Below the pieces are notes generated by a model. It searched no databases, was not told where the DNA came from, and was given only the letters and a program-made list of their open reading frames with translations. Shown here piece by piece: positions 34,538 to 44,757 of a DNA stretch of 64,000 nucleotides (positions within the stretch are counted from its first letter, which is position 1; each line of letters begins with the position of its first letter). The translations under genes and the position numbers were made by a program. The stretch lies in assembly GCF_009687905.1 (NCBI RefSeq), contig NZ_BLBG01000012.1, positions 1-64,000 of the forward strand. Reading direction: 5' to 3'. Source of the stretch: Lacticaseibacillus zhaodongensis (GTDB lineage Bacteria > Bacillota > Bacilli > Lactobacillales > Lactobacillaceae).

Positions 34538-34566
34538 ATTGTAACGCGTCATTTGACTACACGCCA

Positions 34567-34962
34567 CTACTTTCCGTAGTACCCGATGATCATCGCGATA
34601 ATCAGAATCACCAGCACCGCGGACGTGATGTACGCGTAGAGGCGGTCGTGCTCCTTCACGAAGGCGTAGATGGAAACCACGACCCGCAGCACGGGTGTCA
34701 AGATCAGCAGGAATACACCGGTCATGATGACGGCATAGGGCCGCAGTTGCAGTGTGCCGCGGATGATACTGCCAAAACGGTGCGGGTGCACGCCCACCGG
34801 ATAGCCACTTTTGCCGGTTACAAACAGCAGGATGAGGCCGATGACCAGGACAACGGCGGCGGCCACCACCCCGATCTGCATGATGCGGCCGATGAGCAGC
34901 TCGACCTCCTTGTTCTCGGCGGTAAGCTGGTCTGGATTATTATTTTCAGGTGTTTTTGCCAT
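34567..34962 (-). CDS. DUF1634 membrane protein
   Basis: Protein of 131 residues with three membrane helices and the DUF1634 motif VGVHPHRFGSIIRGTLQLRPYAVIMTGVFLLILTPVLRV, cited in part. Its ATG overlaps the stop of the TauE/SafE-like gene (TAATG). Members usually sit next to TauE/SafE exporters, probably as an accessory subunit. Confidence 0.85.
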   Translation of the reverse strand: MAKTPENNNPDQLTAENKEVELLIGRIMQIGVVAAAVVLVIGLILLFVTGKSGYPVGVHPHRFGSIIRGTLQLRPYAVIMTGVFLLILTPVLRVVVSIYAFVKEHDRLYAYITSAVLVILIIAMIIGYYGK

Positions 34963-35807
34963 TAGATACTTACCCCGAATCCCTTAAGAAACATCTGCAG
35001 GCCCATGTAGCCGATGATGGGGATGAAAATCATCCGCAGCACGCGCGTTGGCAGCAGCGGCATGATGCGTGTCCCAATCGTGGCGCCAATCAGAATCCCA
35101 ATGGCGAGCGGTGCGGCAATCTGCGGCTGCATCGACCCGTTAAAGAAGTACACGGTGGCACTGGCCGCGGCCGTGACCCCCATCATCAGGTTCGAGGTCG
35201 CGGATGACGGCTTGAGCGGCATGTGCATGATGGTGTCCATGGCAATCACCTTGAACGCCCCACTCCCGATACCGAGCATCCCGGACGCAACCCCGGCGCC
35301 GAACATCATCGTGAAACCGCCGGGAACATTAGTAACCGAGTAATCAGTTTGCTTGCCGGTCGCCTTATCAAAATAGATCCCGTTCAGGCGCAGCTTGCTG
35401 GCGATGGCGTCGTTAGTCGTCGCCGGCTTCGAGTCGGTTTTGCCGATGAGCTTCCGGATCATGTTGTAAGTGGAGAAAATCAGCAGCGCGCCGAAGAGCC
35501 AGTACAGAATTTTGCCCGGCACGAAGCCCGCGGCGATGGCCCCCACGATGGCCCCCACGGTCGTTGCGATTTCGAGGAACATCGCCACGCGCAGGTTCAG
35601 CAGGTCGTCGCGTAGGTAGGCAATCGTCGAACCAGAGCTAGTAGCGATAACCGCGATGACGCTGGCGGCGATAGCGTAGCGAATCGGCAGGCCCATGATC
35701 ATGGTCATGACTGGCGTGACGATCATGCCGCCACCGATCCCCATGATGGCCCCCAGAATGCCGGCGAAGAGGCCGGTCAAAACGAGCAGTGCAGCTTGAC
35801 TGAGCAT
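34962..35807 (-). CDS. TauE/SafE family sulfite/anion exporter-like permease
   Basis: Protein of 281 residues with about eight helices. It has paired family motifs GAIMGIGGGMIVTPVM (N-terminal half) and GVASGMLGIGSGAFKV (C-terminal half). The ATG follows the histone-tail gene's TAG with no spacer. The substrate is probably an organosulfur or anionic compound, inferred from family only. Confidence 0.87.
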   Translation of the reverse strand: MLSQAALLVLTGLFAGILGAIMGIGGGMIVTPVMTMIMGLPIRYAIAASVIAVIATSSGSTIAYLRDDLLNLRVAMFLEIATTVGAIVGAIAAGFVPGKILYWLFGALLIFSTYNMIRKLIGKTDSKPATTNDAIASKLRLNGIYFDKATGKQTDYSVTNVPGGFTMMFGAGVASGMLGIGSGAFKVIAMDTIMHMPLKPSSATSNLMMGVTAAASATVYFFNGSMQPQIAAPLAIGILIGATIGTRIMPLLPTRVLRMIFIPIIGYMGLQMFLKGFGVSI

Positions 35808-36482
35808 CTAGGCACCAGCCTTCTTGGCCGCAGCTTTCGTCGTGGTCTTGCGGGTTGTCGTCTTCTTCGCTGCGGTCTTAGTGGTGCTCTTCTTGGCCGC
35901 GGTCTTGCGCGTTGTGGTCTTCTTAGCGGCCGGCTTGCGCTTGCTAGTTGTCTTCTTGGTCGTACGGCGGGTCGTCTTTTTGGCGGCCGGTTTCTTGGCT
36001 GGTGTTGGTTCAGGCTCAGGCTTGGCGGCTTCTTCCTGAATGTGCAGCAAGTAGGCGCTGACCTGCGTAACGGCGGCGCTGACGGCACTACTGCTGTCCT
36101 TGGCAAAATCACCGGAGGTTGCGAGCAGGCTGATGTGCAGGCCGGAAGCGTTCAGGAACTTGCTCTCGACGACCAGGTAAATTTTGACGGGGACGATTTC
36201 GTCCGGTTCAAAGAACCCGCCAACCTTCTTGGCGTTGGCGAGGGGCAGGTTGATGACGCCCGTCTCCAGGCTGATCAACGTCGGCTCCGGCGTGCTGACG
36301 GTCAGCGTCGCACGCATGAGTTCCCCAGCGGCCGTGGCGCCGTTGATAGCGGTGGCGAGCTGCTCAATTGCAGTCTGCAGGGCTGCATCACTAGCCGCGG
36401 CTTCGGGAGTGATGCTCTGTTCAAAATGCTGCACCTGCTCGTCGGCGGTCCGGTTCAGGTAGTGCTGGATATTAATGTCCAT
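35808..36482 (-). CDS. Protein with histone H1-like Lys/Ala/Thr tail
   Basis: Protein of 224 residues, ATG 36482 with GGAGGATC upstream. Residues 1-150 form a compact-looking domain I do not recognise (MDINIQHYLNRTADEQ, VVESKFLNASGLHISLLATSG). Residues 160-224 are a low-complexity tail of AAKKTTTRKT-type repeats, very rich in Lys, Thr and Ala, like eukaryotic H1 and some bacterial nucleoid proteins. The tail should bind nucleic acid or anionic wall polymers. No signal peptide is seen. It is the first gene of an operon with a TauE/SafE-like permease and DUF1634. Confidence 0.75.
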   Translation of the reverse strand: MDINIQHYLNRTADEQVQHFEQSITPEAAASDAALQTAIEQLATAINGATAAGELMRATLTVSTPEPTLISLETGVINLPLANAKKVGGFFEPDEIVPVKIYLVVESKFLNASGLHISLLATSGDFAKDSSSAVSAAVTQVSAYLLHIQEEAAKPEPEPTPAKKPAAKKTTRRTTKKTTSKRKPAAKKTTTRKTAAKKSTTKTAAKKTTTRKTTTKAAAKKAGA

Positions 36483-36776
36483 CAGGTTTGATCCTCCACA
36501 TTTACTTCGTTTTTTCTATATATATGGCTTACGTTAGGGGCCGGCTTGCGGTCCGAATTACGGTGACAATCATAGCGTAACAAGGGTGAACTGCGCAAAT
36601 CACGGGCAAAATCATACACTGTTTTTTAAAGTTTGCCGGGCCGCGGGGAGGGGTGCCGCTGCTCCGCTACGTATATGCTTACGCGTGGAACAGCCCGGGG
36701 CCGGCTCCCGCGAAGCTCCGCTTTGCTCCCGCCTGTTATGAAGTGACCTCTGTCAAGCCACATTTTCATCTTTGTC

Positions 36777-37012
36777 AGTGACATTAATAAGCTTCAGAAT
36801 CGATCCATCGACGATTAACCACTCTGTTATCCGTGGATTGGTTACCACCAAGTTAATGGTCCTGTCGAAGGCAATATAATCTAATTTCGTAGGTCACAGA
36901 TTTTTTCATCACTCTGCACGGCCAATGCAGCTGATGATCTGTGCTAGCATAGGCGGAAACGTATGTTGCCGGACCTTCCCACACTCTGAAGCTTATTGAT
37001 GCCACTGATGCT
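36777..37012 (-). ncRNA. Candidate guide (bridge/seek) RNA of the IS
   Basis: Downstream of the transposase, a 23-bp imperfect inverted repeat (CAGTGaCATtAATAAGCTTCAGA at 36777-36800 against 36990-37012) encloses about 190 nt with a nested hairpin (CACAGAT...ATCTGTG holding CTGCA...TGCAG). IS1111-type elements encode their guide RNA in this position. Exact RNA ends and guide loops cannot be fixed by eye. Confidence 0.45.
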
Positions 37013-37092
37013 GATGTATTCCCTTGAGCCCTTTAATTATTTTGTGATTCTTGAATTTCGAACTCTACACTTAAAGTTAAACCACGCAATTA

Positions 37093-38208
37093 TTAATCTA
37101 GGTGCCCAGTTTCCATACCCCATACGAATCCTGCCAATTCTCTTGCAACAGCCGCTGTCGCAACGCAACTGTTTTTACCCCTTGCTACCATCCGTTGATA
37201 CTTTCTTTGAAGGTGCTCTGTTCCCCGATCGGCATAGGCAATGACTCGTGTACTTTGATTTACTTGTCGCCGTGTCACTCGCTTTGATTTTGAACCAACG
37301 TGACCTTGTACCAGTGATCGAGTGCATTCGATTAGTAGAGTCCGAACTGCTGTATTGCCTTGCTTAGTGATTCCGCCTTTGTTATTTGGATGTTCACCAC
37401 TAGAATGATCTGATGGCGTCATTCCAATAAAGTTCATGAATGCACGGGCGTTAGGAAATCTAGTGAAATCTGCGATTTCAACTTGTAGTGTTATTGCCGC
37501 AGTAGTGGCGATACCTTTGAAACATTGCAATTCGCCAACCTTTTCTGCATAGCGGTCGTTATGAGCTATTTCATCTAGTTCCTGATCAAAGCGCTTGATT
37601 TTTTCTGCGAATTCTTCCAATTGCGCAACGTACTCGTCTATAGTTGTACGCAGTAGTGGTGATACTTTAAGTCCTTTTATCCACTTGAGATGTTTCTCCG
37701 TCCAAGCTGAGCCCTCTACATAATGAAATCCTTGACGTAGTAGTAATGAGGACAGCTGTTGCTTTACGCGTTTAAGTGCCGAACAAAAATCGTTGCGCAT
37801 ACGAATGTATTCTTTGACCTCAATGTCTTGATTGTCTGGAACGTAAACTTCGGCGTAGGTGTGGTTTGCCAGATTAGTGGCAATCATTCTTGCATCAACC
37901 TTATCGTTTTTGACCATTGTGTGCTTTGCCTGGCTGTACATAGTTGTAGGTGCCATGATGACACAGTCAATACCCAGCCGTACTAGCGCATTACGTAACG
38001 CATAACCTAGACAGCCAGCCTCATAACCCGCCTTAAAGGCCGTACCTGGTTCTGATTCATCTGACAAATGATCAATAAATTTGACCACGAGTTTGGGGTC
38101 TGACGCACATTGTGTTTCACCTAGTATCTCTCCAGTCTCACCATTTAGAGCACAAAGACTAAATGTAGATTTGTGGACATCCATACCAACATAAACTATA
38201 CTTTGCAT
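37093..38208 (-). CDS. IS110-family DEDD transposase
   Basis: Protein of 371 residues. The N-terminal RuvC-like domain carries D of YVGMDVHKSTFS, E of GYEAGCLGY, and the D pair in KNDKVDARMIA. A coiled-coil middle (EFAEKIKRFDQELDEIAHN) is followed by the Tnp20 domain with the catalytic Ser in FIGMTPSDHSSGEH. It is full length and intact, so the element may still move. Confidence 0.93.
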   Translation of the reverse strand: MQSIVYVGMDVHKSTFSLCALNGETGEILGETQCASDPKLVVKFIDHLSDESEPGTAFKAGYEAGCLGYALRNALVRLGIDCVIMAPTTMYSQAKHTMVKNDKVDARMIATNLANHTYAEVYVPDNQDIEVKEYIRMRNDFCSALKRVKQQLSSLLLRQGFHYVEGSAWTEKHLKWIKGLKVSPLLRTTIDEYVAQLEEFAEKIKRFDQELDEIAHNDRYAEKVGELQCFKGIATTAAITLQVEIADFTRFPNARAFMNFIGMTPSDHSSGEHPNNKGGITKQGNTAVRTLLIECTRSLVQGHVGSKSKRVTRRQVNQSTRVIAYADRGTEHLQRKYQRMVARGKNSCVATAAVARELAGFVWGMETGHLD

Positions 38209-38665
38209 TATGGTGACCTCCTAATTGTCATAGGGTAAGGGCTTTTATTCTTCCAACAAGGATATTATGCTTCCGAATCCCTGGCCTGACAACTTAGGAG
38301 GTCACTTCATATTATCTAATTTTGGGGCCGCCCTCACTTCGTTCAGTCGCGGTCCCAAAATCACCCCCAGATGTTAAACAGAAACCCGCTGTTTAACATC
38401 TGTTTGGGCTTTACGCGGCATATACTACGCTACGCAGCGGCACCCCTCCCAGCTACGCTTGTTTTCTAATGTTGGATAGTTCATTAATCTACTTAGTGCT
38501 AACCGACTGACAACGATGATATAAAACTAACGGTACATTTAGGGTGAGACGTTACCAATCGTGCTAGCTAAGTCACTATGAGTAATCCAAACTGCTAGCA
38601 GATGGTGATACGGTGTTTGCCACATGTTGATTACAAGATATCTGTCGACCAAGAATATCACTGTA

Positions 38666-38952
38666 GGGCGGTGGGCGCCTTTTCCGGGAACGTAGCTGGC
38701 GGTAGTGACCATGCTGAAACGATAATTACTAGTCTAGCCGGTTTTCGGCTAGGCTAGTAATTATCGGCGCGAGTGGAGAGACCGCAAGGAAGATAAATCA
38801 GCAACCGTTTAGTTTACCGTGGCCAAAATGGCAACACGGCGGGCTCGGAACTCAGTGGAAGACTTGGCGTACTTTGCCAAGCCTGAAACGGCGCCAGCAT
38901 GCCTGTCTGTCACTGCCGCCAGCGTAGTGGAAGGAAAATGCGCCCGCCACCC
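38666..38952 (-). repeat. Structured repeat family A, copy A4
   Basis: A 287-bp copy in minus orientation. Ends GGGCGGTGGGCGCC.TTTTCC and GGAAAA.GCGCCCGCCACCC pair with few mismatches but differ from A1 ends. Hairpin 2 is CGATAATTACTAG (38720-38732) with CTAGTAATTATCG (38754-38766). Hairpin 1 is AGACTTGGC with GCCAAGCCT (38860-38884). It is directly upstream of the helicase gene; between 38451 and 38665 I see nothing else. Confidence 0.85.
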
Positions 38953-39018
38953 GGCATATAAGCAACCACTGCGCTACAATGTCAGAGTATATCCATCAAA
39001 CAGAAAGGAGTCCTGACC

Positions 39019-41376
39019 ATGCCTAGCACCCGCATCGGTGTCCGCGAACTAGTTGAATTCACCGTCCGTTCCGGCGACTTGAACCCCGCCACCCAAGCGT
39101 CCAACAACACCGCCGCGCTGGGCAGCCGCATCCACCGGCAGGTTCAGGACGCCCACAACGAGGACGGCTACGAGAGCGAAGTCTACCTAAAGCAGGCGGA
39201 AACCATTGCCGGCCAAGATTACATCATTGATGGCCGCGCCGACGGGGTACTCACCAGCGATGACGGAGTGCTGCTTGAGGAAATCAAGACTTCGGCCCGT
39301 GACTGGGACAAGTTGGACCAGTGCACACTGGACCGTTACTGGGCCCAGGCCAAGGTGTATGGCCACTACCTGTGCGCGCAGCGGGACATCGATGAAATCG
39401 ACATCGACCTGATTTATTTTGATACCCGGCACAATCAAGCCGCGCACCACCACCAAGTGCTCACCGCCGCCGAGCTGGCTAACTTTTACCGCGAGCTCTT
39501 GGCCACTTTTGCCACCTGGATCCAGATGCGCAGCGACATCATTACAGAACGAAACAAGACGGCGGTGGCACTGCAGTTCCCCTTCACGCAGTTTCGCGCC
39601 GGTCAGCACGATTTTGCCGGCAACGTCTACAAAACTATCTACAGCGGTAGCCGGCTCTTCGTTGAAGCTCCAACCGGCACCGGCAAAACTATCTCCACGC
39701 TCTTCCCCACCATCAAGGCGATGGGTGCCGGCCTCATCAACCGGGCCTTCTACCTAACCGCCAAGACTGCCACGCGGATGGTTGCCGAGGACGCGATGGC
39801 GCTCATGGGCAAGGGCGGGCTCAAGGCCAAAAGTATCACCCTAACCGCCCGCGACACTATCACCTTTCCCGAAGAACCAGAAGACGCGACGCTGAACCCC
39901 TACATGCTCGGCTACTACGACCGCCTGCAGCCGGCGCTGGCGGACATGTTGTCGTCGGAAGACCTGATCACCCGTAGCGTTATCGAGACTTTTGCCCGGA
40001 AGTACACGCTCGACCCCTTCGAATTTTCGCTGGACGCCAGCTTATTTTGTGACGTCATCATCTGTGACTACAACTACCTCTTCGACCCGCGCGTGTTCCT
40101 GCAGCGCTTCTTCGCCGAGAACGACGACGGCAACTTCTTCCTCATCGACGAGGCGCACAACCTCGTTGACCGCGCCCGCAGCATGTACTCCGCTGCCGTG
40201 AACCGGGCGGCGTTTGCGGATATCATCCCGGCACTCAAGGGCCAAAAGGGTGGCAAAATGACGCAGCTACGCAAGGCTATCCGCGGCGTGCTCGACACCT
40301 TTGACGTTTTGGACGCCAACTCGGACGGTCAGGAACACTTCCAGCAGGACGCCATCGAACCCATGCGCGACAGTCTGGACGGCTTTTGCACCAGGTTCCA
40401 CGAGTGGCTGGAAATGGAGCCGAGCGCCCAGACCAAAATCGTCATTGACGCCGGACTGGATACCTTCTTCCTCGCCAACGCTTACGTCAAAATCAGCGAG
40501 CTTTACGATGACACCTACGTCACCCGCGTCGTGCGCATCAGTCGCGATGACATCATGGTCAAGCAGCTCTGCCTGAATCCGAGCACCTTCCTCGACGCCA
40601 GCATGAAAAAGGGCCGCGGAGCAGTCCTCTTCTCCGCGACCCTAACGCCCATGAACTACTATCAAGAAATGCTCGGTGGTAAGGACAACAGCATCAGCTA
40701 CACTCTACCCTCACCCTTCCCGCCGGCCAATCAAAAAGTCATCGTGACTAGCAACGTCCAGACGACCTACGCCGAGCGGGAGGGCAGTCTACCGACCATC
40801 ACCGCCTGCCTGACCGCGATGGTGCTGGCCCAGCCGGGTAATTACTTGGTGTTTGCACCATCGTACAGTTATCTTGATAACGTCCGCGCCGCCTTCACCC
40901 GCGCCAACCCCGACCTGCGCCAAGTTGCCCAAGTCAGCGGTATGAGTGCAGAGGAACGGCAGAATTTCCTGGACGCGTTCGCGGACGGCCAGCCAGTTGT
41001 TGGTTTCGCGGTTCTTGGTGGCAGCTTTGCGGAAGGCATCGACCTACGCGGTTCCAGCTTGCTAGGTTGCGCGATTGTTTCCGTTGGGCTGCCCGGTTTA
41101 TCCGGCGAAACCGACCAGCTGCGCGATTACTACCAGCACCTGAACGGCCAGGGCTTTGCCTACGCCTACCAGCTGCCGGGCTTCAACAACGTCCTGCAGG
41201 CGGCCGGCCGCGTGATTCGCGGCGCGCATGACGTCGGCGTGGTGTTGCTACTGGACCGGCGCTTTGCGACGAGTCGCTACACGGAACTCTTCCCCGCACA
41301 CTGGGCCAACTACCAGGTGACGCGGAATACAAAGGAGCTGGCGAACAGTTTGACGCAATTTTGGAATGAAAAATAG
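39019..41376 (+). CDS. XPD/DinG-like superfamily 2 helicase with N-terminal nuclease-like domain
   Basis: Protein of 785 residues from ATG 39019 (AAAGGAG upstream). Residues 35-130 resemble a PD-(D/E)XK fold (IIDGRADGVL...LLEEIKTSARD gives the D-EXK pattern). Helicase motif I is APTGTGKTISTLFP (about 217), motif II is FLIDEAHNL (about 374), and motif VI is QAAGRVIRG. Where XPD relatives carry four Fe-S cysteines, this protein reads EPEDATLNPYMLGYYDR and YTLDPFEFSLD with none of them. Likely role in DNA repair or recombination. It is monocistronic, flanked by repeats A4 and B5. Confidence 0.88.
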   Translation: MPSTRIGVRELVEFTVRSGDLNPATQASNNTAALGSRIHRQVQDAHNEDGYESEVYLKQAETIAGQDYIIDGRADGVLTSDDGVLLEEIKTSARDWDKLDQCTLDRYWAQAKVYGHYLCAQRDIDEIDIDLIYFDTRHNQAAHHHQVLTAAELANFYRELLATFATWIQMRSDIITERNKTAVALQFPFTQFRAGQHDFAGNVYKTIYSGSRLFVEAPTGTGKTISTLFPTIKAMGAGLINRAFYLTAKTATRMVAEDAMALMGKGGLKAKSITLTARDTITFPEEPEDATLNPYMLGYYDRLQPALADMLSSEDLITRSVIETFARKYTLDPFEFSLDASLFCDVIICDYNYLFDPRVFLQRFFAENDDGNFFLIDEAHNLVDRARSMYSAAVNRAAFADIIPALKGQKGGKMTQLRKAIRGVLDTFDVLDANSDGQEHFQQDAIEPMRDSLDGFCTRFHEWLEMEPSAQTKIVIDAGLDTFFLANAYVKISELYDDTYVTRVVRISRDDIMVKQLCLNPSTFLDASMKKGRGAVLFSATLTPMNYYQEMLGGKDNSISYTLPSPFPPANQKVIVTSNVQTTYAEREGSLPTITACLTAMVLAQPGNYLVFAPSYSYLDNVRAAFTRANPDLRQVAQVSGMSAEERQNFLDAFADGQPVVGFAVLGGSFAEGIDLRGSSLLGCAIVSVGLPGLSGETDQLRDYYQHLNGQGFAYAYQLPGFNNVLQAAGRVIRGAHDVGVVLLLDRRFATSRYTELFPAHWANYQVTRNTKELANSLTQFWNEK

Positions 41377-41377
41377 A

Positions 41378-41488
41378 GTGGACCACAATGCGGTTAGCTT
41401 CTGAGCATTAACAGAAAATGCGCCTATTCCCGGGCTTTGGGAGTAGGCGCATTTTAGGTTAAGCGGAGGAAGCTGCATTGTGGGCCAC
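41378..41488 (+). repeat. Family B structured repeat, divergent copy B5
   Basis: Outer stem GTGGACCACAATGC with GCATTGTGGGCCAC, bulge GGTT, AGCTTC/GAAGCT, conserved TGAGCATTAAC and GTTAAGCGGAGG, apical stem AAATGCGCCTA/TAGGCGCATTT. Nearly every paired base differs from B2, but the fold is the same. It begins one base after the helicase stop codon. Confidence 0.88.
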
Positions 41489-41494
41489 GTTTAC

Positions 41495-41602
41495 ATGCTG
41501 GGAGAGTTGGCGACTTGTCGCTTACTCTCCCACATCCGTAGCGCAGCGTAGGTGGCCGACTCCTCACCATAATTACGAACGGTCAGGAGTCGGCCGGCAG
41601 CG
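41495..41602 (+). repeat. Family C structured repeat, copy C2
   Basis: ATGCTGGGAGAGTTGGCGACTTGTCGCTTACTCTCC, then CATCCGTAGC, AGGTGGCC and hairpin GACTCCT...AGGAGTC. Same blocks as C1, other strand, with different but paired hairpin arms. (First block given in part.). Confidence 0.7.
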
Positions 41603-41654
41603 ATGGCCGTTAGTAAATTCGAAGCCTCTTCTTGTGACCGAGCCTCTTAGTTAG

Positions 41655-43157
<1,503 letters not shown>

Positions 43158-43243
43158 TTAAAAGGGTTTACAAATTTATTCTACCGCAATTCACGTGAAA
43201 GAGCTTACAAACTTTTTTTGCGGAAACGTTGTACTTTTGACGA

Positions 43244-43275
43244 CAAAAAAACAGCAGCGGCCGGCCGCTGCTGTT
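43244..43275 (-). terminator. Strong hairpin with T-run on the minus strand
   Basis: AACAGCAGCGGCC is followed directly by its complement GGCCGCTGCTGTT, then T7 on the minus strand. It would stop transcripts coming from 43.4 kb before they enter the glucosidase gene. Confidence 0.7.
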
Positions 43276-43413
43276 AGCTCGTGATTTTAACTTTAATGGC
43301 ACACATTCTTGCTTGCGTACTGCTTTAATTATGTAGGCTTGCTTGCAGCTGTTGATCACTGCCGGACTATTCCCCCCAAATGCCGTCCGCGTACGCGATC
43401 TGCATTCGCGCAT

Positions 43414-43505
43414 AAAAAAACCACCATTGCGGTGGGAAAGTTTGGGGGAACTTTTGTAGGGAGTGTAAGTTTAGGTTTGTTTGAGCTATCGCTCTTACAA
43501 GTATT
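43414..43505 (-). ncRNA. Putative small RNA
   Basis: TATAGT (43506-43511) on the minus strand, then about 75 nt ending in CCACCGCAATGGTGG and TTTTTTT. The layout resembles the antitoxin-like RNAs elsewhere in the window. I find no toxin peptide next to it. Confidence 0.4.
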
Positions 43506-43511
43506 ACTATA

Positions 43512-43920
43512 AAGGATTTATTTTCTGGGCGAATGCAAAAACAAACAGAATGTTTTATTTACTTCTGAAATGGCTTCACAAATAATTAATGGTTATGCTA
43601 AGAAATATCTTTATAGGCCAAACCAAATAGTGGCTGTCAATCGCCAAGCTAGCGCTGTAAACACTGTTGTGACGGTCTTCATAGCAGTTCACAACTAATG
43701 TTGATTTGTTGCCAACACTTGAAAAAATACAGTACAAATTAGGACCATTTTGTCAAAAATCAGTGTTAGACAATTAAAAAAATTGTATAGCTTTTTAGCA
43801 TAAAAATTGTTTTTTATTCCCGCCAATCTAGGTGCAAAAACCGCCAATAAGTCTGTCAGCTTTTGCCTAGCCGAGCCCAGCCGCAAGCTACTTGTTGCTG
43901 GCCAAAATATTATCTGGGCG
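43512..43920. other. AT-rich intergenic DNA
   Basis: About 400 bp noticeably richer in A and T than the rest of the window. Apart from a few short inverted repeats I see no gene, RNA or repeat. Open frames here have no ribosome binding site. Confidence 0.4.
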
Positions 43921-43990
43921 TGGAAACGGTATTTTTGGTCTAGCCCTATTGACAGGGACTGGGCCAATGTTATAATTGGACTATACCAAT
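43921..43990 (+). promoter_or_regulatory. nagB promoter with NagR-like operator
   Basis: TTGACA (43949-43954), 16 bp, TATAAT (43971-43976). ATTGGACTATACCAAT (43975-43990) is a palindrome like the GntR-type NagR operator and overlaps the -10 and start point. TGGAAACGGTAT at 43921 partly fits a CcpA cre site. Confidence 0.75.
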
Positions 43991-44031
43991 AAAGGAACGA
44001 CAGTCAACATTAAAAAAGGAGAACATCAAAC

Positions 44032-44742
44032 ATGCAAGTACGTGTATTCAACAACAAGGACGAAGCTAGTGCAGCTGCTTTTGACATCATCAAGGACGGA
44101 ATGCAGAACGGGGCGAAGGTCCTGGGTCTGGCAACAGGTAGTTCACCTGTTACCCTCTACGACAAGATGGTTGCTAGCGACCTCGACTTCTCTAACATGA
44201 CCTCCGTCAACCTGGACGAATACGTTGGTCTCTCCGGTGATAACGACCAGAGTTACCGCTACTTCATGAACCAGCACCTCTTCAACAAGAAGCCTTTCAA
44301 GGAAACCTTCGTTCCCAACGGCCTCGCAACCGACGCTGACAACGAGCCAGCTCGCTACGACAAGGTGATTGCTGAACACCCAATCGACATTCAGCTGCTC
44401 GGTATCGGCCGTAACGGTCACATCGGCTTCAACGAACCCGGCTCAGATCTCAAGGGTGGGACCCACAAGGTTGCCTTGACCCAGTCCACCATCGACGCCA
44501 ACGCCCGCTTCTTCGCTAACAAGGATGATGTTCCTCGCTACGCATACTCCATGGGAATCGGTTCGATCCTGAAGTCCAAGAAGATCATCCTGCTGGCATT
44601 CGGTGAGAGCAAAGCCGACGCCATCAAGGCCACTGTTGAGGGCCCAGTTACGGCAGATGTTCCTGCTTCAGCATTGCAGAACCACGACGATGTAATCATC
44701 CTCGTTGACAAAGAAGCAGCCAGCAAACTGAGCCAGAAGTAA
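44032..44742 (+). CDS. nagB: Glucosamine-6-phosphate deaminase NagB
   Basis: Enzyme of 236 residues that turns glucosamine-6-P into fructose-6-P and ammonia. Motifs: [17 protein letters not shown] (phosphate site), NLDEYVGL (catalytic Asp), [13 protein letters not shown] (catalytic His). ATG 44032 has AAAGGAG upstream. The operator in the promoter predicts induction by amino sugars. Confidence 0.95.
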   Translation: MQVRVFNNKDEASAAAFDIIKDGMQNGAKVLGLATGSSPVTLYDKMVASDLDFSNMTSVNLDEYVGLSGDNDQSYRYFMNQHLFNKKPFKETFVPNGLATDADNEPARYDKVIAEHPIDIQLLGIGRNGHIGFNEPGSDLKGGTHKVALTQSTIDANARFFANKDDVPRYAYSMGIGSILKSKKIILLAFGESKADAIKATVEGPVTADVPASALQNHDDVIILVDKEAASKLSQK

Positions 44743-44757
44743 AACCGAATTAGCTGA

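Larger units (their letters stand above)
36737..38311 (-). mobile_element. IS110-family (IS1111-like) insertion sequence
   Basis: A perfect 14-bp inverted repeat, TATGAAGTGACCTC at 36737-36750 and its complement at 38298-38311, brackets a DEDD transposase gene. The upstream end (38209-38311) contains a second inverted copy of TGACCTCCTAATTGTCA. The downstream end has 355 non-coding bases. Terminal inverted repeats with a long 3' non-coding end fit the IS1111 subgroup. Confidence 0.8.
36646..38450. repeat. Structured repeat family D, split by an insertion sequence
   Basis: GGGAGGGGTGCCGCTGC (36646-36662) pairs perfectly with GCAGCGGCACCCCTCCC (38434-38450), and TATATGC recurs on both arms. 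The right half also holds the hairpins TTTTGGGGCCGC/GCGGTCCCAAAA and ATGTTAAACAG/CTGTTTAACAT. Without the 1575-bp insertion sequence the element would be about 230 bp. No second D copy is present. Confidence 0.75.

Noticed and set aside
38819-39016. 65-codon frame before the helicase
   Set aside because: It lies within repeat A4 and has no ribosome binding site or domain.
43190-43240. cre site (GGAAACGTTGTAC) before the 6-phospho-beta-glucosidase
   Set aside because: Consensus bases at both ends do not match; too weak to call.
43168-43413. 81-codon minus frame between glucosidase and nagB
   Set aside because: Crosses a strong terminator hairpin, has no ribosome binding site and no recognisable domain.
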